A DNA stretch of 39,847 nucleotides from Deltaproteobacteria bacterium. GTDB taxonomy: Bacteria; Desulfobacterota; Binatia; Binatales; Binataceae. The DNA is taken from the NCBI GenBank assembly GCA_021817345.1, contig JAKAVC010000085.1, positions 1 through 39,847 on the forward strand, read 5' to 3'. Positions 27,269-36,752 of this stretch are shown piece by piece. The notes beneath the pieces were generated by a model that saw only the letters and a list, made by a program, of their open reading frames with translations, was not told where the DNA came from and did no database searches. The position numbers were made by a program, and so were the translations under genes. Every line of letters starts with the position of its first letter. Within the stretch, counting starts at the first letter, position 1.

Positions 27269-27442
27269 ATGGCTGAGAAAAAGGCTAAAACCGCCGAGAA
27301 AAATCCCGGCGAAGTTCAGCACAAGCACTTGTGCCCGCAGTGCGGGGCGGAAAGCAAGGTTACATTCTTCACCGGATTTGGCCGCAAGGGCTTCTTCCTA
27401 GTGTGCGAAAAAGCCTGCGGTTATACCGGCCGAATCCGCTGA
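27269..27442 (+). CDS. 57-residue zinc-ribbon-like protein
   Basis: Small frame from ATG 27269 to TGA 27440-27442. After a Lys-rich start comes HLCPQCGAESKVTF (Cys22, Cys25), a middle FFTGFGRKGFFLV and CEKACGYTGRIR (Cys46, Cys50). The C-x2-C and C-x3-C pairs suggest a zinc ribbon. No family recognised. It lies 13 bases before a second Cys-rich small gene and 470 bases before secF, all on the same strand, so they may form an operon. RBS is weak. RNA or ribosome binding would fit a basic zinc ribbon, but is inference. Confidence 0.6.
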   Translation: MAEKKAKTAEKNPGEVQHKHLCPQCGAESKVTFFTGFGRKGFFLVCEKACGYTGRIR

Positions 27443-27455
27443 CGGAGGTTTTGCG

Positions 27456-27863
27456 ATGGCTAAGACGCGCAAGACCAAGGGCGCGAAGGGCGAGAGCTAT
27501 GGCGGGTTTGACGACCTCGCCGAAGAGAGCGAGGAAGATGCGGACTTACCCAAGGACGAAGCGGGCAGACGCAAGATAAAGCGGCAGTACACGGACCTGC
27601 TCGGGATCCGCATCGAAAAATTGCGCGGACGAATCCTGAATCGAGAGCGAATCAACAAGACCATCGAGGGCATCTACTTCATCTGCGCCGACTGTATGAA
27701 GGTGTGCCATTCGCTCGACGAAGGGCTGGTCGAGGACGCCAACAACCAGCGTAACCTGTGCATGTCGTGCAGCAAGGCGCGCAATCAGGCCGCTCCCTCC
27801 GAGGCCGCCCGTCCCGCCGCGTCGTCGCCTTCCCGCTCTTCGCGCAAGAAGGCTTCGGCTTGA
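27456..27863 (+). CDS. Small Cys-rich zinc-finger-like protein
   Basis: A 135-residue protein with a charged, K/D/E-rich N-terminus, a middle Arg-rich segment (KIKRQYTDLLGIRIEKLRGR) and two cysteine pairs: CADCMKVC (Cys77, Cys80, Cys84) and CMSC (Cys106, Cys109). The Ser/Ala/Arg-rich tail looks disordered. It has a strong GGAGG seven bases before the ATG. Probably a zinc-binding regulator or RNA-binding protein; no family recognised. Followed 50 bases later by secF, suggesting co-expression with translocation genes. Confidence 0.75.
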   Translation: MAKTRKTKGAKGESYGGFDDLAEESEEDADLPKDEAGRRKIKRQYTDLLGIRIEKLRGRILNRERINKTIEGIYFICADCMKVCHSLDEGLVEDANNQRNLCMSCSKARNQAAPSEAARPAASSPSRSSRKKASA

Positions 27864-27913
27864 CCCGTCGGCCTGTTACGCGGGCAGGGCGGCAATGATG
27901 ATATAGAGGGCCG

Positions 27914-28846
27914 ATGTCACTTCAGATCATCCCGCCGGACATCAACATCGACTTCGTCGGCAAGCGCCATTTTTTCGTTGGCCTTTCGACCCTGATCAAC
28001 CTCGCGGCGCTAATCCTGCTGTTCACGGTGGGCCTCAATTATGGGGTCGACTTCTCGGGCGGAAGCCTGGTTCAGCTCGACTTCACGCGCGCGACCAACG
28101 GCGATCAGATCCGGCACGCGCTGGCTCCGCTCGGGCTCGGGGAGATCACGGTGCAGGATTTCGGCAAAACCGGCTTCGAGTACCTGCTCCGTTTCGAGAA
28201 GGTGCGGCGCATCAAGAGCCTCGGCGCCGATATAGACAGCGCGCTCGCCAAGGCCTACGGGCCGAATGTCGGCAAAGTGGTGCGGGTCGAGAGCGTTGGC
28301 GCCAAGGTCAGCAAGGACCTGAAGCGCGACGCTATCGGAGCCGTGGTCATCGCGACCATCTTCATGGGCATGTTTATCGCCTGGCAATTCCGGCGCGTGA
28401 GCTGGAGCTTCGGAACCGGCGCAGTGATCGCCCTTGTCCATGACGTTCTGGTGGTGACCTGCGCGCTGGTGTTGAGCAGGCTCCAATTCGATTTGACCAC
28501 GCTTGCGGCGCTGCTCACCGTCATCGGTTATTCCGTCCACGACACGATTATCGTTTCCGACCGGATTCGCGAGGATGCGGCCAAACGCCGGCGCGAAAGT
28601 CTCGCCTCGGTCATGAACCGCGCCATCAACGAGACCCTGTCGCGAACCATCCTCACTTCCGGCACCGCGATCGTGGTCCTGATAGCGCTGCTTGCGCTGG
28701 GCGGGCCGATCCTGAGGCCGTCAGCTTTCACGCTCCTCGTCGGGTTCATCACCGGCACCTATTCGTCGATTTATATCGCGGGTCCGGTGGTGCTTTTCTG
28801 GGAGAGCCGCGTGAAGGTAAAGCCCCAGAGCGCGCGCGCGGCCTGA
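27914..28846 (+). CDS. secF: Protein translocase subunit SecF
   Basis: SecF, 310 residues, partner of SecD in SecDF-YajC. Membrane helix 1 near the N-terminus (FVGLSTLINLAALILLFTVGL), then YGVDFSGGSLVQLDF, the family signature, a periplasmic P4-like domain, and helices 2-6 with TVIGYSVHDTIIVSDRIRED, the typical helix-4/5 motif. RBS AGAGGG precedes the ATG. It is separated from secD by about 23 kb and on the opposite strand, which is unusual because secD and secF are normally adjacent. The neighbours here are the two small zinc proteins. Confidence 0.96.
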   Translation: MSLQIIPPDINIDFVGKRHFFVGLSTLINLAALILLFTVGLNYGVDFSGGSLVQLDFTRATNGDQIRHALAPLGLGEITVQDFGKTGFEYLLRFEKVRRIKSLGADIDSALAKAYGPNVGKVVRVESVGAKVSKDLKRDAIGAVVIATIFMGMFIAWQFRRVSWSFGTGAVIALVHDVLVVTCALVLSRLQFDLTTLAALLTVIGYSVHDTIIVSDRIREDAAKRRRESLASVMNRAINETLSRTILTSGTAIVVLIALLALGGPILRPSAFTLLVGFITGTYSSIYIAGPVVLFWESRVKVKPQSARAA

Positions 28847-28874
28847 GCACGCGGGCCGCGTCTTTGTTCGGCCC

Positions 28875-29198
28875 TTGGCGATCCATCTCAATACCGGACG
28901 CGGACCCTACCGGCTCGCGATGGTTGGCGAGCCTGAGCGCGGCTCAGGGGCGGTGGCGATGACGCTTGCGCTCGAACAGGCCGACGGCATGGAAAGAGTG
29001 GTCTTTCGATGCAGAATCGACGCGAAATTGCTTGCCGCGGCGCCTGCTTCGGTCGATATCGAGCCCATACTTGCGGCACTCGTCCCGTGGATCGAGCGCG
29101 AATTCGAACAGACCCGCGAACTGGCGCTTAAATCAATCCGCGGCGAGCGCAAGCTTTTGGAGCTCGTGTTCGACGAGTCGAATCGCGGTCCGTTCTAG
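28875..29198 (+). CDS. Hypothetical protein, 107 residues
   Basis: Open frame from TTG 28875, 28 bases after secF, same strand. The translation reads like a real protein: MAIHLNTGRGPYRLAMVGEP, then a predicted strand-rich middle and the amphipathic helix WIEREFEQTRELALKSIRGE. No membrane helix or known motif. No good RBS is seen for the TTG, and ATG 28919 is an alternative start. It lacks the Arg-rich look of shadow frames, so probably coding; function unknown. Confidence 0.5.
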   Translation: MAIHLNTGRGPYRLAMVGEPERGSGAVAMTLALEQADGMERVVFRCRIDAKLLAAAPASVDIEPILAALVPWIEREFEQTRELALKSIRGERKLLELVFDESNRGPF

Positions 29199-29283
29199 CC
29201 GATCGAGGAGTTCGGCGGCGGCGTCCGCGGCCTGCCGGTTCGCCTTGGTCGGCTGGTCGCACATCCGAGAAAGGAGTCCGGCG

Positions 29284-29790
29284 ATGGGAGTCCAGGTAAG
29301 GCCTGCCGTTGACAACGACATTCCCGAATTGGCGCGGATGGTTGGCGAGATGGCGGCGTATCACGAGTCGATAGATGACCGGGTGCGCTTCGACTGGAAG
29401 GAAATCCGCGCCGCCGGCCGTTGGCTCAAGTTGGTTCTCGAACGTGACCATCACGCGGTCTGGGTCGCCGACCATGGCGAGGGAATCCTGGTCGGCTACC
29501 TGTGGGTGCATCTGCGCCGGCTGCGCGAGGGCTACCAGCCGCCGGTCGTCGGATATATCAGCCACGCTTTTCTGGAGGAGCATTGGCGCGGTAAAGGACT
29601 AATGCGCCAGATGCTGGATATCGCGTACGACTGGTTTCGCGCGAAGGGGATGACCGTGGTGACGCTCGGCGTCAACCATCGCAATTGGCCGGGTTCCGCG
29701 GCCTGGTACAAGCTCGGATTTCAGGATTGGAGCCATGAGCGGCGGCTTGAGCTGAAACCCAAGGTCCGAGGAAACGAACCGGGTTTTTGA
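29284..29790 (+). CDS. GNAT-family N-acetyltransferase
   Basis: A 168-residue GNAT protein. Opening VQVRPAVDNDIPELARMVGEM is the typical beta1-alpha1. Motif A is ISHAFLEEHWRGKGLMRQML, with the RGKG acetyl-CoA pyrophosphate loop, and the C-terminus has VNHRNWPGSAAWYKLGFQDW (motif B). Acceptor substrate unknown (small molecule or protein N-terminus). RBS AAGGAG lies seven bases before the ATG at 29284. The gene lies 48 bases upstream of the isc control region. Confidence 0.85.
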   Translation: MGVQVRPAVDNDIPELARMVGEMAAYHESIDDRVRFDWKEIRAAGRWLKLVLERDHHAVWVADHGEGILVGYLWVHLRRLREGYQPPVVGYISHAFLEEHWRGKGLMRQMLDIAYDWFRAKGMTVVTLGVNHRNWPGSAAWYKLGFQDWSHERRLELKPKVRGNEPGF

Positions 29791-29838
29791 CCATTCGGTA
29801 AGGCCCGATTTTCCCTTGACAAGAATACGGAATCACCT

Positions 29839-29861
29839 TACTAGACTGTTTGGGTCCAGTA
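29839..29861. promoter_or_regulatory. Upstream isc dyad (candidate IscR-type site)
   Basis: TACTAGAC (29839-29846), seven bases, then GTCCAGTA (29854-29861): arms match at 7 of 8 positions. Laid over the 25-base IscR type 1 consensus, window 29838-29862 agrees at about 20 positions, including the GACT, the WWW centre and GTC. A TTGACA 17 bases upstream (29816-29821) makes TACTAG a weak -10 candidate, which the dyad would then cover. Confidence 0.55.
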
Positions 29862-29874
29862 TTTCCCTGGACCC
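29852..29874 (+). terminator. Hairpin downstream of the GNAT gene
   Basis: GGGTCCAG (29852-29859) and CTGGACCC (29867-29874) are perfect 8-bp arms with a 7-base loop, followed by CGTGTTTC. It overlaps the upstream isc dyad. It could end GNAT transcription, 62 bases after its stop, or serve as another operator. Confidence 0.4.
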
Positions 29875-29884
29875 CGTGTTTCAT

Positions 29885-29912
29885 TTGACAGCAGGACGCT
29901 GTGGACTATACT
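29885..29912 (+). promoter_or_regulatory. Strong sigma-70-type promoter of the isc operon
   Basis: TTGACA (29885-29890), 16-base spacer, TATACT (29907-29912). The start of transcription would be near 29919, about 57 bases before iscS. It is the best promoter match seen in the window. Confidence 0.75.
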
Positions 29913-29931
29913 GGACTTGCAAGGTCCACTA
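29909..29931. promoter_or_regulatory. Promoter-proximal isc dyad (candidate IscR-type site)
   Basis: TACTGGAC (29909-29916), seven bases (TTGCAAG), GTCCACTA (29924-29931): arms agree at 7 of 8 positions. It covers the -10 box and start site, so a bound protein would repress. It has the same TACTxGAC-N7-GTCCAxTA layout as the site exactly 70 bases upstream. IscR itself is not encoded in the window. Confidence 0.55.
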
Positions 29932-29975
29932 ATTTTGGCGATGTTTGAAGGAGCGAGAGCGACTGAGGGCTAGCG

Positions 29976-31196
29976 ATGGTTAAGCTACCCATCTACATGG
30001 ACAATCATGCCACGACGCCTGTCGATCCCGGGGTGCTCGAGGCGATGTTGCCGTATTTCACGACCAAGTTCGGAAACGCCGCCAGCCGCAACCATAGCTT
30101 TGGATGGGAAGCGGAAGAAGCGGTTGACGCGGCGCGCAATCAGATAGCGGGACTCGTCGGCGGCAAGTCGAAAGAGATCATCTTTACCAGCGGCGCGACC
30201 GAGTCCGACAACCTGGCGATAAAGGGCATCGTCGAGTTCTACAAGGAAAAGGGCAACCACATCATCACCTGCGTGACCGAGCACAAGGCGGTGCTCGACA
30301 GTTGTCGCGCGCTCGAACGTCAGGGCAAGGCGACCGTCACCTACCTGCCGGTCGACAAGTACGGGATGGTTGACCCGGACGACGTGCGCAGGGCTATCAC
30401 GGACAAGACCGTGCTGATCTCGATCATGTACGCGAACAACGAGATCGGCACGATTCATCCGATTCGCGAGATCGGCAAAATCGCGAAGGAAAAAGGGATC
30501 ATTTTCCACTGCGACGGAGTGCAGGCGGTCGGCAAGATCCCGGTTGACGTGGAAGCGGACGGAATCGATCTGCTCGCGATGAGCGGACACAAGATTTACG
30601 GGCCCAAGGGTATCGGCGCGCTATGGGTGCGCTCGCGCGGGCCGCGCGTCAGGCTTACGCCGATAATCGACGGCGGCGGCCATGAGCGCGGGATGCGCTC
30701 GGGAACGCTGAACGTTCCCGGTATCGTGGGCTTCGGCAAGGCGTGCGAGCTGGCGAAGGCTGGGATGGCCGAAGAGGCGGCGCGTCTTACCGACCTTCGC
30801 AACAAGCTTCAGGCCGGACTCTTCGAGCGGCTGGACGAGATTTACCTGAACGGGCATCCGACCGAGCGGCTTCCCGGCAACCTGAACCTGAGCTTTGCCT
30901 ACGTGGAGGGCGAATCGCTCCTGATGGGCATAAGCGACGTCGCGGTGAGTTCCGGCTCGGCCTGCACGTCGGCGACGCTCGAGCCGTCGTACGTTATCCG
31001 GGCGCTTGGAATCAACGAGGAGCTTGCGCACAGCTCGATCCGTTTCGGCCTCGGGCGCTTCAACACTGAAGAGGAAGTTGATTACGTGACCGAGCGAATC
31101 ACCAGGGAAGTCAGGCGGCTGCGCGACATGTCGCCGCTTTACGAGATGGCCAAGGAAGGCATCGATTTGAAATCCGTCCAATGGAAGGCGGAATAG
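29976..31196 (+). CDS. iscS: Cysteine desulfurase IscS
   Basis: IscS removes sulfur from cysteine as a persulfide for Fe-S assembly on IscU and for tRNA thiolation. The protein has 406 residues, the usual length. Start [22 protein letters not shown] Lys206 in [10 protein letters not shown]; catalytic loop Cys330 in [25 protein letters not shown] for the PLP phosphate. The C-terminus ([18 protein letters not shown]) matches bacterial IscS. First gene of iscSUA-hscBA-iscX. No iscR precedes it. Confidence 0.97.
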   Translation: MVKLPIYMDNHATTPVDPGVLEAMLPYFTTKFGNAASRNHSFGWEAEEAVDAARNQIAGLVGGKSKEIIFTSGATESDNLAIKGIVEFYKEKGNHIITCVTEHKAVLDSCRALERQGKATVTYLPVDKYGMVDPDDVRRAITDKTVLISIMYANNEIGTIHPIREIGKIAKEKGIIFHCDGVQAVGKIPVDVEADGIDLLAMSGHKIYGPKGIGALWVRSRGPRVRLTPIIDGGGHERGMRSGTLNVPGIVGFGKACELAKAGMAEEAARLTDLRNKLQAGLFERLDEIYLNGHPTERLPGNLNLSFAYVEGESLLMGISDVAVSSGSACTSATLEPSYVIRALGINEELAHSSIRFGLGRFNTEEEVDYVTERITREVRRLRDMSPLYEMAKEGIDLKSVQWKAE

Positions 31197-31222
31197 TCGG
31201 GCTTTAGCGGGCGGAGGAGACA

Positions 31223-31657
31223 ATGGCTTATTCCGACAAGGTTCTCGACCATTACAACAATCCGCGCAATGTCGGTTCCTTTTCCAAGGAAGATCCCGAT
31301 GTCGGCACCGGCGTGGTCGGCGCGCCGGAATGCGGCGACGTGATGAAGCTGCAGCTCAAGATCAACGACAACGGCGTTATCCAGGATGCGCGGTTCAAGA
31401 CCTTCGGATGCGGCAGCGCGATCGCAAGCTCGAGCTACGTCACCGAACTCGTCAAGGGCAAGCATATCGACGAGGCGATGGCGATAAAGAACACCGTCAT
31501 CGTGAAGGAACTCAACCTGCCGCCGGTCAAGATCCACTGCTCGGTGCTGGCCGAGGATGCGATCAAGGCCGCGATCGCCGACTGGAAAACCCGAAAGGGC
31601 GCTACGGCTGACGATACGAAGATCGAGCCGTCCAAGGCGGCGGGGAGCGGCGAGTAG
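31223..31657 (+). CDS. iscU: Fe-S cluster assembly scaffold IscU
   Basis: IscU, 144 residues, builds the [2Fe-2S] cluster. Ligands: Cys37 (PECGD, with Asp39), Cys63 (FGCGSA) and Cys106 (HC), plus His105. The chaperone-binding LPPVK motif is at 99-103 (LPPVKIHC), which HscA recognises. A ~20-residue polar tail after the core (KGATADDTKIEPSKAAGSGE) is longer than in E. coli. RBS GGAGGAG. 26 bases after iscS. Confidence 0.97.
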   Translation: MAYSDKVLDHYNNPRNVGSFSKEDPDVGTGVVGAPECGDVMKLQLKINDNGVIQDARFKTFGCGSAIASSSYVTELVKGKHIDEAMAIKNTVIVKELNLPPVKIHCSVLAEDAIKAAIADWKTRKGATADDTKIEPSKAAGSGE

Positions 31658-31668
31658 GGAATCGGGCG

Positions 31669-31986
31669 ATGCTGACGTTGTCGGACGCTGCCGTCCGCAA
31701 AATCAAGGAACTGGTCGCGGAAAAGGGCGCAGACGCGGGACTGCGCGTCAAGGTCGTGGGCGGAGGATGCTCGGGCCTGCAGTACCGGATGGAACTCGAC
31801 TCCGCCCGGGAACGCGACAAGGTCTTCGAGCGCGACGGAGCGAAGCTCATCGTCGACAAGAAAAGTTTTCTTTATCTGAACGGATCGGAGCTGGATTTCA
31901 CCGAGGAGCTGATGTCCTCGGGCTTCCGGCTGGTAAATCCACAAGTTAAGCGAACCTGCGGATGCGGGGAATCGTTCGTCGTATGA
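31669..31986 (+). CDS. iscA: A-type Fe-S carrier IscA
   Basis: A-type carrier of 105 residues that passes clusters or iron to apoproteins. The three conserved cysteines are Cys34 (GGGCSGLQY), Cys97 and Cys99 (RTCGCGESF). The NPNV-type sequence before them is NPQVKR. Eleven bases after iscU. Sequence alone does not separate IscA from ErpA, but the operon position points to IscA. Confidence 0.94.
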   Translation: MLTLSDAAVRKIKELVAEKGADAGLRVKVVGGGCSGLQYRMELDSARERDKVFERDGAKLIVDKKSFLYLNGSELDFTEELMSSGFRLVNPQVKRTCGCGESFVV

Positions 31987-32013
31987 ACGAGCAGGCGCGC
32001 AGTAGGCAGTTGG

Positions 32014-32655
32014 ATGACACTTCAATGCCCGTCATGCGGGCGAGAACAAGAGCCGCAACTTATCTGCCAGCAATGCGGGATGCCACTCCCGGTTGAGCTG
32101 GACTGCTTTGCCGCGCTCGGACTGCCACGAAAATTGACAATCGATCTGCCCGCGCTCGAAGAGCGCTATCACGACCTGGGCAAAAGGATTCACCCCGACC
32201 GCTTCGCTTCAAGTCCGCCGCGGGTCCGCAGCGCAAGCCTGAGCGGCGCCGCGCTGCTTACGCGCAGCTACCGCACGCTTCGCGACCCGGTGAGCCGCGG
32301 CCTTTACTGGCTCGAACTTAACGGCGAGAAGCTGGCCGAGAACAACAAGCAGGTGCCTGCCGAGCTTGCGGAGACCGTATTCGAGGTTCAGGAGCAGCTC
32401 GCCGAGCTGCGCGAGGCGGGGGCCGGCGACGGCGCGCTAAGGCGCGAGGTCGAGAAAAGGCGCGTCGAGTTGGGCCTCGCGATGGACGAGTTGCGCGAGG
32501 GTCTGGCGCGGAACTTTATCCGATGGGACCGGAGCGACGGTTCCGACCGCGCCGAGCTGGTCGCGGAACTAAAGAGCATACTCTCGAAAATCGCCTACAT
32601 GAGAACCCTGATACGCGACGTCGATCGCGAACTCGACAGCCCCAGGACGGCCTGA
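32014..32655 (+). CDS. hscB: Fe-S co-chaperone HscB with N-terminal tetracysteine motif
   Basis: J-domain co-chaperone of 213 residues that delivers IscU to HscA and stimulates its ATPase. Cys5, Cys8, Cys18 and Cys21 (CPSC...CQQC) form a zinc-finger-like head, as in eukaryotic HSCB; E. coli HscB lacks it. J domain: FAALGLPRKLTIDLPALEERYHDLGKRIHPDRF, with HPD at 60-62. The C-terminal helical bundle (~95-205) binds IscU. ATG at 32014. Six bases before hscA. Confidence 0.93.
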   Translation: MTLQCPSCGREQEPQLICQQCGMPLPVELDCFAALGLPRKLTIDLPALEERYHDLGKRIHPDRFASSPPRVRSASLSGAALLTRSYRTLRDPVSRGLYWLELNGEKLAENNKQVPAELAETVFEVQEQLAELREAGAGDGALRREVEKRRVELGLAMDELREGLARNFIRWDRSDGSDRAELVAELKSILSKIAYMRTLIRDVDRELDSPRTA

Positions 32656-32661
32656 AGAAAG

Positions 32662-34524
<1,863 letters not shown>

Positions 34525-34540
34525 CACAAGGGGATTAGCA

Positions 34541-34765
34541 ATGGGATTTAAGTGGGATCAGGCCGAGGAGATTGCGGAAATCCTGGCCGAGAATCATCCC
34601 GGGTTGAATCCGCTCGACGTACGCTTTACGGATCTGCGCCAGTGGGTCGTGGACCTCGACGAATTTGAGGACGATCCCGCGGCTTCCACCGAGGGAAAGC
34701 TGGAAGCTATCCAGATGGCGTGGCGCGAGATTTACGAGGAACAACACGGGGAAGACGCTGAATAA
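34541..34765 (+). CDS. iscX: Fe-S assembly protein IscX
   Basis: IscX (YfhJ), 74 residues, small acidic protein binding IscS and iron and tuning cluster synthesis. FKWDQAEEIAEILAENHPGLNPLDVRFTDLRQWVVDLDEFEDDP is characteristic. 16 bases after hscA. No fdx (ferredoxin) gene lies between hscA and iscX, where E. coli has one. Confidence 0.94.
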   Translation: MGFKWDQAEEIAEILAENHPGLNPLDVRFTDLRQWVVDLDEFEDDPAASTEGKLEAIQMAWREIYEEQHGEDAE

Positions 34766-34824
34766 CTAAAGACGGGATAACGTCTCACGGTTTAGTGCTT
34801 ACATTAGTTGCAGGAGGCGGGGTG

Positions 34825-35400
34825 GTGGAAATGAATCAGACGGTGAGGACTGAACAGGAAACCAAGATGCACGAGAAGGAAACACTGGACGAAAAGCTGC
34901 CGGGACTGTTCGAGCCCGACACGCTTTTGCCCATTCAGTACTTCGAGGCGATGCGCCGAAAGCATCTCCTTGAAGGTGAAAAGCGGCTCATTTTGAGCGT
35001 GCTGGAGGACGCTATCGAATGCTTTATGAAGTGCATCGACGCGACCACCAGCAAGGGACAACGGTTGTTTCGCGACGCCGAAGAGTGGATCAACCTGGAG
35101 GACAAGCACTGGGTTTTTTCCTTCGATAACGTCTGCGACATGCTCGACATCAATCCGGACTACATGCGCGCCGGACTGCGTAGATGGAAGGAGCGCCACC
35201 TCGAACTGAGGGCGCGGCGCGCGCTGGAAAAGGCCGAGCAGGAAGCCGCTCTCGCGCTTCAGCCCGAGGTTCTTCCCGAGCCTGAGCGGCACGCCGAGGA
35301 GCCGAAACCCGAGAGCGCTCCGGTTGTGCAGGCACGCCGCAAGACCGAAGCCCTAAGGCCCGCGTCGCGTTCGACGGCGCTTCGCAAGGCGCGCGCGTAA
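34825..35400 (+). CDS. Conserved hypothetical protein following iscX
   Basis: About 191 residues. The core ~30-125 (DTLLPIQYFEAMR, GEKRLILSVLEDAIECFMKCI, LFRDAEEWINLEDKHWVFSF, LDINPDYMRAGLRRWKERHL) resembles a family of unnamed proteins I associate with Deltaproteobacteria and related phyla; its ending suggests a helix-turn-helix. The tail is A/E/P/R-rich. GTG 34825 has AGGAGG seven bases upstream; ATG 34831 is the alternative. It starts 60 bases after iscX, probably in the same transcript. Function unknown. Confidence 0.75.
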   Translation: MEMNQTVRTEQETKMHEKETLDEKLPGLFEPDTLLPIQYFEAMRRKHLLEGEKRLILSVLEDAIECFMKCIDATTSKGQRLFRDAEEWINLEDKHWVFSFDNVCDMLDINPDYMRAGLRRWKERHLELRARRALEKAEQEAALALQPEVLPEPERHAEEPKPESAPVVQARRKTEALRPASRSTALRKARA

Positions 35401-35438
35401 AGGCTCCACATCCTGCCGGGGTTTGGCCGGAGATCTCG

Positions 35439-35463
35439 GAGGCGGTCGGAAACCGGCCGCCTC
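35439..35463 (+). terminator. Terminator hairpin ending the isc region
   Basis: An 11-bp stem with one G-U pair (35439-35449 / 35453-35463) and AAA loop, followed by TTGCTGTAAT. It lies 39 bases after the last gene of the isc cluster, before the convergent LLM gene. The T run is short, but the stem is very stable. Confidence 0.6.
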
Positions 35464-35658
35464 TTGCTGTAATGGCCCGTTCCTGAGCTGTTGCCGCATC
35501 GGTCCAGCCGGTTCGCTAAAGGCTGCGGTTCAAGCGTAAATCTCGCCATGTGAAAACGGCGCATGGACAGCGCGTTCCGGCGCCGCTTATGGTTGGATTG
35601 CGCGCGCACGCTTATGGGTGCGCGGTCTGCGCCCGTGTGAGGCGGGCGCCGGGACGGT

Positions 35659-36663
35659 TCAGCCCGCTTTGGCGACATTCTCGATCGCGCGCAGGATTCG
35701 CGCGCGCCGTTCCTCGGGAGTCTGGGCGAAGGAGACGAATTGCAGCGCGGTGGTGGTCACTCCCGCGCGGATGAATTCGTCTATCCTCTGCCGGCATCGC
35801 TTCGCGTCGCCGATGACGTAGATCGCCTCGACCATTCGGTCCGGAACCGATTCGAGCGCCTGCTTGCGCTCGCCCTGCTGCCATAGTTCCATCGCGGTCC
35901 CCGCCTCGTTCGCGTAGCCCATCTCGCTGAAGAACCTGTTGTACTGCGGCACGGTCAGGTACGCGGTCAGCGAACGCCGAAGCATCGAGCGCGCGACCGC
36001 TTCGTCTTCGTCGGCGGCAACGATTATCCTGCACACGACGTCGAGGTTCGACGGGTCCTTGCCCGCGGCGCGCATCCCGGCGCGCGTGTATTCGAGCATC
36101 CCGGGCAGCATTTCGGCCGTGATGAAATTGACGATAAGGCCGTCGCCGAGTTCGCCCGCAAGCCGCAGCATCCTGGAGCCCTGCGCGCCGATATAGATGG
36201 GCGGCGGCGGAACGTCCATCGTCATATCCATCCGAAAGCCGTTGATCCGCACGGTCTTCCCCGCCATCGTGACCTTCTCGCCGCGGAAGATCGCGCGAAT
36301 TGCCGCGACCGTCTCGCGAAGCCGGGGATGCGGATGCTCGAACGGGACGCCCATCCATTGCTGAACGATGTTCGGGGTCGAGATCCCGAGTCCGAGCACG
36401 TAACGGCCGCCCGACATCTGGTTGATCGTCGCCGCCGACATCGCGATAAGCGCCGGCGGACGGGTGAAAACCGGGATGATCGCGGTGCCGAGCCGCATCC
36501 GCTCGCTTATCATCGCTGCCGCCGCAAGCGGAGTGAACCCGTCGGTTGAAAACGATTCAAAGGACCACGCGTCCGTGTACCCGCATCGGTCGGCCGTGCG
36601 GACGAGATCGACGAAGTGGCGGTTCTGAAACGGATCGAAGGGGATGGTAATTCCAAGTCGCAT
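35659..36663 (-). CDS. LLM-class (luciferase-like) F420-dependent oxidoreductase
   Basis: A 334-residue (beta/alpha)8 protein of the luciferase-like monooxygenase family. GITIPFDPFQNRHFVDLVRTADRCGYTDAW opens the barrel; LGTAIIPVFTRPPALIAMSAATINQMSGGRYVLGLG and PPPPIYIGAQG are conserved. Such proteins bind coenzyme F420 or FMN and oxidise or reduce alcohols, ketones or other small molecules. The F420 assignment comes from the family, not a residue. RBS GGAGA lies just before the ATG. Substrate unknown. Confidence 0.88.
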   Translation of the reverse strand: MRLGITIPFDPFQNRHFVDLVRTADRCGYTDAWSFESFSTDGFTPLAAAAMISERMRLGTAIIPVFTRPPALIAMSAATINQMSGGRYVLGLGISTPNIVQQWMGVPFEHPHPRLRETVAAIRAIFRGEKVTMAGKTVRINGFRMDMTMDVPPPPIYIGAQGSRMLRLAGELGDGLIVNFITAEMLPGMLEYTRAGMRAAGKDPSNLDVVCRIIVAADEDEAVARSMLRRSLTAYLTVPQYNRFFSEMGYANEAGTAMELWQQGERKQALESVPDRMVEAIYVIGDAKRCRQRIDEFIRAGVTTTALQFVSFAQTPEERRARILRAIENVAKAG

Positions 36664-36752
36664 ATTTGTCTCCAGACCGGCTGAAGAATAGCGCGCGCCG
36701 GCGTCCGGCTACCAGCAATTTTCGGAGCGCGGCGTTGCGGTTTTCGTCCGGT

